Positions 4,826 through 6,831 of a DNA stretch of 6,831 bases are shown in pieces (within the stretch, counting starts at the first letter, position 1; each line of letters begins with the position of its first letter). A program made the translations under genes and the position numbers. The stretch is from Lachnospiraceae bacterium (GTDB lineage Bacteria; Bacillota; Clostridia; Lachnospirales; Lachnospiraceae). The DNA is taken from NCBI GenBank assembly GCA_009774535.1, contig VSNY01000201.1, positions 1 through 6,831 on the forward strand, in the 5' to 3' direction. The notes under the pieces are model-generated. The model searched no databases, was not told where the DNA came from, and saw only the letters and a program-made list of their open reading frames with translations.

Positions 4826-5743
4826 TTATTCCTGTTTGGTTTTCCATGCTTCCAGAAGGGAGAAGATCACTTGCTCCATCTGTTTTTGGGTGTAGCTTTG
4901 GGGAAAATATTTCTTTAACCTGTCATTTTTCAATGTCACCTGGACGGGAACCGGGCGTTCCTCCGTCAGAATTGCGTCCATTACATCCGCACCCAGTTTC
5001 CCCTCCCGGCTGTACTTTTTCAGGCGTTTTGCCTGTTCCAGAGAGGGGACTGCGGCCAGTTTTTCCATCAGTGCAAGGAGCATTTCCTGTTCCTCCCGCG
5101 TAAGATAGGACAGTTCCACGGCCGGATTAAACGGCAGTTTCTTATCATCAACCATTTGCAGGAGCCGGGGAAGGAGTTCTGTCAGGCGGATAAACCTCTG
5201 CACCTGCTTGTAGTTTTCCCCCGCGTTTTCTGCTACAATTTCCACCGATGCCTTCCCCTTTAAATTCTGGACAACTTGTCCAGAATTTCCTTTACCCGGC
5301 CTGCCGGCCCTGCGGCGGATCGCGTCCAGCTTCATTTTATAGGCCCATGCCTTTTCACTGGGGAGCAGGTTCTCACGCTGTAGATTGCTGTCCACCATAA
5401 AAAGAGTTGCTTCTTCATCATCCAGTTCCCGGACGATCACCGGCATGGTTGTATTTCCGGCAAGTTCACAAGCATGTCTGCGCCTATGGCCTGCGATCAG
5501 TTCATATCCGCCTTCCTCACGGGGACGGACAATCCCCGGAACGAGGATGCCATGCTCCCGTACACTTTCCACCATTTCTTCCATGGCCTGGTCGTCCAGC
5601 ACCTTGAACGGGTGCCCCTTAAAAGGGAAAAGGTCTGTAAGGGCAATCTCCCGGATTGCTCCGCCAGCCTCCCCTGGCGGGTTCCCAGCTGTGAACAGGT
5701 CATCAAAAGTGGTCAGTTCAATGTTCTTTGCGCTGCTTTTCAC
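4826..5743 (-). CDS. parB: ParB/Spo0J-family partition protein
   Basis: ParB loads on a parS centromere, spreads as a CTP-dependent clamp and is moved by ParA. The 305-residue product has an N-terminal ParB domain. It contains LVPGIVRPREEGGYELIAG (67-85), the arginine patch GHRRRHA (85-91) where typical ParB has GERRxRA, and ENLLPSEKAWAYK (124-136). A helix-turn-helix region follows (about 165-190, VEIVAENAGENYKQVQRFIR), then LLPRLLQMVDDKKLPFNPAVELSYL-like sequence in two parts (190-204, 205-214). The C-terminal part is helical and charged. Start is GTG 5743-5741, overlapping the parA stop as GTGA, with an AGGTGG SD. The region between the ParB domain and the HTH (about residues 151-162) is coded by a perfect palindrome. 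The two terminators after the gene end the parAB unit. Confidence 0.95.
   Translation of the reverse strand: MKSSAKNIELTTFDDLFTAGNPPGEAGGAIREIALTDLFPFKGHPFKVLDDQAMEEMVESVREHGILVPGIVRPREEGGYELIAGHRRRHACELAGNTTMPVIVRELDDEEATLFMVDSNLQRENLLPSEKAWAYKMKLDAIRRRAGRPGKGNSGQVVQNLKGKASVEIVAENAGENYKQVQRFIRLTELLPRLLQMVDDKKLPFNPAVELSYLTREEQEMLLALMEKLAAVPSLEQAKRLKKYSREGKLGADVMDAILTEERPVPVQVTLKNDRLKKYFPQSYTQKQMEQVIFSLLEAWKTKQE
4906..4933 (-). promoter_or_regulatory. Candidate repA promoter inside the parB 3' end
   Basis: TTGAAA (4933-4928) and AATATT (4911-4906) are separated by 16 bases, five and four of six to consensus. A transcript from near 4899 would carry a leader of about 210 bases containing both hairpins before repA. 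No promoter fits after the hairpins, so one is expected around here or further up. The match itself is modest. Confidence 0.25.
5262..5288. repeat. Perfect 27-bp palindrome in parB, candidate parS or operator
   Basis: The 13-base arm AAATTCTGGACAA (5262-5274) and its exact reverse complement (5276-5288) flank a single central base at 5275. It is not followed by a T-run on either strand and lies mid-gene, so it is not a terminator. A symmetric protein-binding site is more likely. It codes for the NSGQVVQNL stretch before the ParB helix-turn-helix. Plausible ligands are ParB itself or a regulator of parAB. It is unlike the chromosomal parS sequence. Confidence 0.7.
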
Positions 5744-6522
5744 CTGCCCACCACCTCTCTGGTCAGTGCCTGGTAAGCTGCTGCCACTTTGCCGGCGGGG
5801 TCATGGAGATAAATGCTCTTTCCCTCCGCGCTGGTTTCCGCTGCCCGGACGGACAGGGGGATAATGCTGTCAAATATCCGCAGCTTCCCATCGTAGGTTT
5901 TATGCAGGATCTCCACGATGTCCTTTGCATAATTTGTCCGCATATCTGCCATCGTGACCAGGATCCCGGCAATAGACAGCCCCGGATTGATCTGCCGTTT
6001 TACCTTTGCGATCGTCCGGATCAGCTGCTCCAGACCCTTGATCGAGAGGTATTGGGCCTGTACGGGTATGAGTATTTCATCCGCTGCCGCCAGAGCATTG
6101 ATCGTCAGCATACCAAGGGAAGGCATACAGTCCAGGATAATGACATCATATTTGTTACGCACGGTTCGGAGATACTGGCGCAGGATCGTTTCCCTGCTCA
6201 TGGTATTGACCAGCGTGACCTCAAGCCCGGACAATTCAATATTGGCCGGAAGAAGGTCAACACCCTCCTCGTGGTGGAGGATCCCCCCGCCATCCGGCAG
6301 GGGAGAATCCGTGATGACAGCGCCCAGTATTGTCGCCAGCGTGACCTCCATACGGTCAGGGTGCTGATAGCCAAGGCTTGCGGTCATGGAACCCTGTGCA
6401 TCCACGTCCACCAGAAGTACCTTTTTCCCTTCACGGGCAAGCCCGATCCCCAGGCTTACCGAACTCATGGACTTGCCGCATCCGCCTTTTTGATTACACA
6501 GGCAGTAGACCGTCGCTCCCAT
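5740..6522 (-). CDS. parA: ParA/Soj-family partition ATPase
   Basis: This cytoplasmic ATPase dimerises on the nucleoid and moves ParB-parS complexes, keeping the circular form of the element in daughter cells. With the start at 6522 the product has 260 residues. It has the deviant Walker A KGGCGKS (12-18), A' motif DVDAQGS (39-45) and Walker B DVIILDCMPSLG (126-137). It also has VQAQYLSIKGLEQLIRTI (154-171) and a family-typical ending with EGKSIYLHDPAGKVAAAY (233-250). The usual KGGVGKTTT is KGGCGKSMS here, which keeps both lysines and the hydroxyl residue. ATG 6522-6520 has AGGAGG seven bases upstream (6530-6535). An in-frame ATG at 6567 would add 15 residues read out of the upstream gene and lacks support. 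It begins two bases after the upstream TAG and overlaps parB. Confidence 0.95.
   Translation of the reverse strand: MGATVYCLCNQKGGCGKSMSSVSLGIGLAREGKKVLLVDVDAQGSMTASLGYQHPDRMEVTLATILGAVITDSPLPDGGGILHHEEGVDLLPANIELSGLEVTLVNTMSRETILRQYLRTVRNKYDVIILDCMPSLGMLTINALAAADEILIPVQAQYLSIKGLEQLIRTIAKVKRQINPGLSIAGILVTMADMRTNYAKDIVEILHKTYDGKLRIFDSIIPLSVRAAETSAEGKSIYLHDPAGKVAAAYQALTREVVGR
5751..5756 (-). promoter_or_regulatory. Ribosome binding site supporting the GTG start of parB
   Basis: AGGTGG in the last codons of parA is followed by seven bases and then GTG (5743-5741), which overlaps the parA TGA as GTGA. No ATG with an SD lies nearby in frame, so GTG is the likely start and the two genes are translationally coupled. 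Confidence 0.6.
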
Positions 6523-6524
6523 TG

Positions 6525-6831
6525 CTATGCCTCCTCTCTTACACGAACAGTAAGCCCGTCCATGCACACATCATGATGCCCCACCAGATAATAATCTTTT
6601 CCGTCATGCTCCACCCGTGTCCATACCCAGCACATCACTTCTGGATACCCTTCCGGCACCAGAGCCTCGATCCCCTGGCCGCTCGTGTAGTAATGCCCGT
6701 CTGCGGTTTCGTATCTGCCGCTTCGGTTCTTATGTAAGCGGCTGGTTTTCCTGACCGGGCGGGAAAGGTATTTCAGCCTGTGGTTTACGGTGGAAAGCTT
6801 CTCCAGGATCTCCCGGAGTTCCTGGCTGAGA
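6525..6831 (-). CDS. DUF5348-like protein, 3' part (start lies beyond the window)
   Basis: A minus-strand frame enters at the window edge and runs 101 codons to TAG at 6527-6525. The visible part starts with a helical, charged region (LSQELREILEKLSTVNHRLK). A compact domain follows: SGRYETADGHYYTSGQGIEA, then WVWTRVEHDGKDYYLVGHHD and GLTVRVREEA at the end. The pattern of a short strand, a WxxxRVEHDG turn and YYLVG resembles DUF5348, a small domain common in Firmicutes mobile elements with no known function to me. The parA SD lies over its last codons and only two bases separate stop and start, so it is probably co-transcribed with parAB. The start, and the full length, cannot be seen. Confidence 0.7.
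   Translation of the reverse strand, partial: LSQELREILEKLSTVNHRLKYLSRPVRKTSRLHKNRSGRYETADGHYYTSGQGIEALVPEGYPEVMCWVWTRVEHDGKDYYLVGHHDVCMDGLTVRVREEA

Noticed and set aside
5728..6576. Plus-strand open frame of 282 codons opposite parA
   Set aside because: It mirrors almost the full parA gene, whose motifs are unmistakable. The plus-strand product shows no recognisable domain.

Overview
All supported genes lie on the minus strand. They form the replication/partition and coupling-protein module of a conjugative element of the Tn1549/CTn type, an integrative and conjugative element (ICE) or plasmid relative found in gut Firmicutes. The host is probably a Lachnospiraceae- or Ruminococcaceae-like Clostridia. 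That assignment rests on the gene set and order, moderate GC, strong AGGAGG Shine-Dalgarno (SD) sites and tight ATGA/GTGA/TTGA overlaps. No integrase, relaxase or attachment site is visible, so ICE and plasmid cannot be told apart here.

In transcription order (high to low coordinates): the 3' part of a DUF5348-like gene (6831-6525), then parA (6522-5740) and parB (5743-4826). Two consecutive intrinsic terminators follow (4815-4774 and 4756-4721). Next come repA, a RepA_N-type replication initiator (4689-3721), a DUF3846 protein (3625-3170), a DUF3848-like protein (3173-2706), a PcfB/DUF3801 protein (2668-2201) and a VirD4/TraG-type coupling ATPase (2204-426). The ATPase's last codons form one arm of a third terminator (434-405). 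After a 225-bp leader with two small ORFs comes a Maff2-family membrane protein (200-60). It loses its usual C-terminal half at an abrupt sequence change near position 78, perhaps the 5' edge of a group II intron that continues out of the window.

The genes fit one plan. RepA and ParAB would replicate and segregate the circular form of the element, and PcfB/VirD4 would deliver DNA to the mating channel, whose membrane genes normally begin with Maff2. Several signals are embedded inside coding sequence. These are three tandem 23-bp iteron-like repeats with an internal dyad in the middle of repA, a perfect DnaA box about 90 bp away with AT-rich sequence between (a likely replication origin), and a perfect 27-bp palindrome in parB that is a candidate parS or operator. 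The two terminators directly before repA leave no room for a promoter after them, which suggests attenuation or antisense control of RepA.
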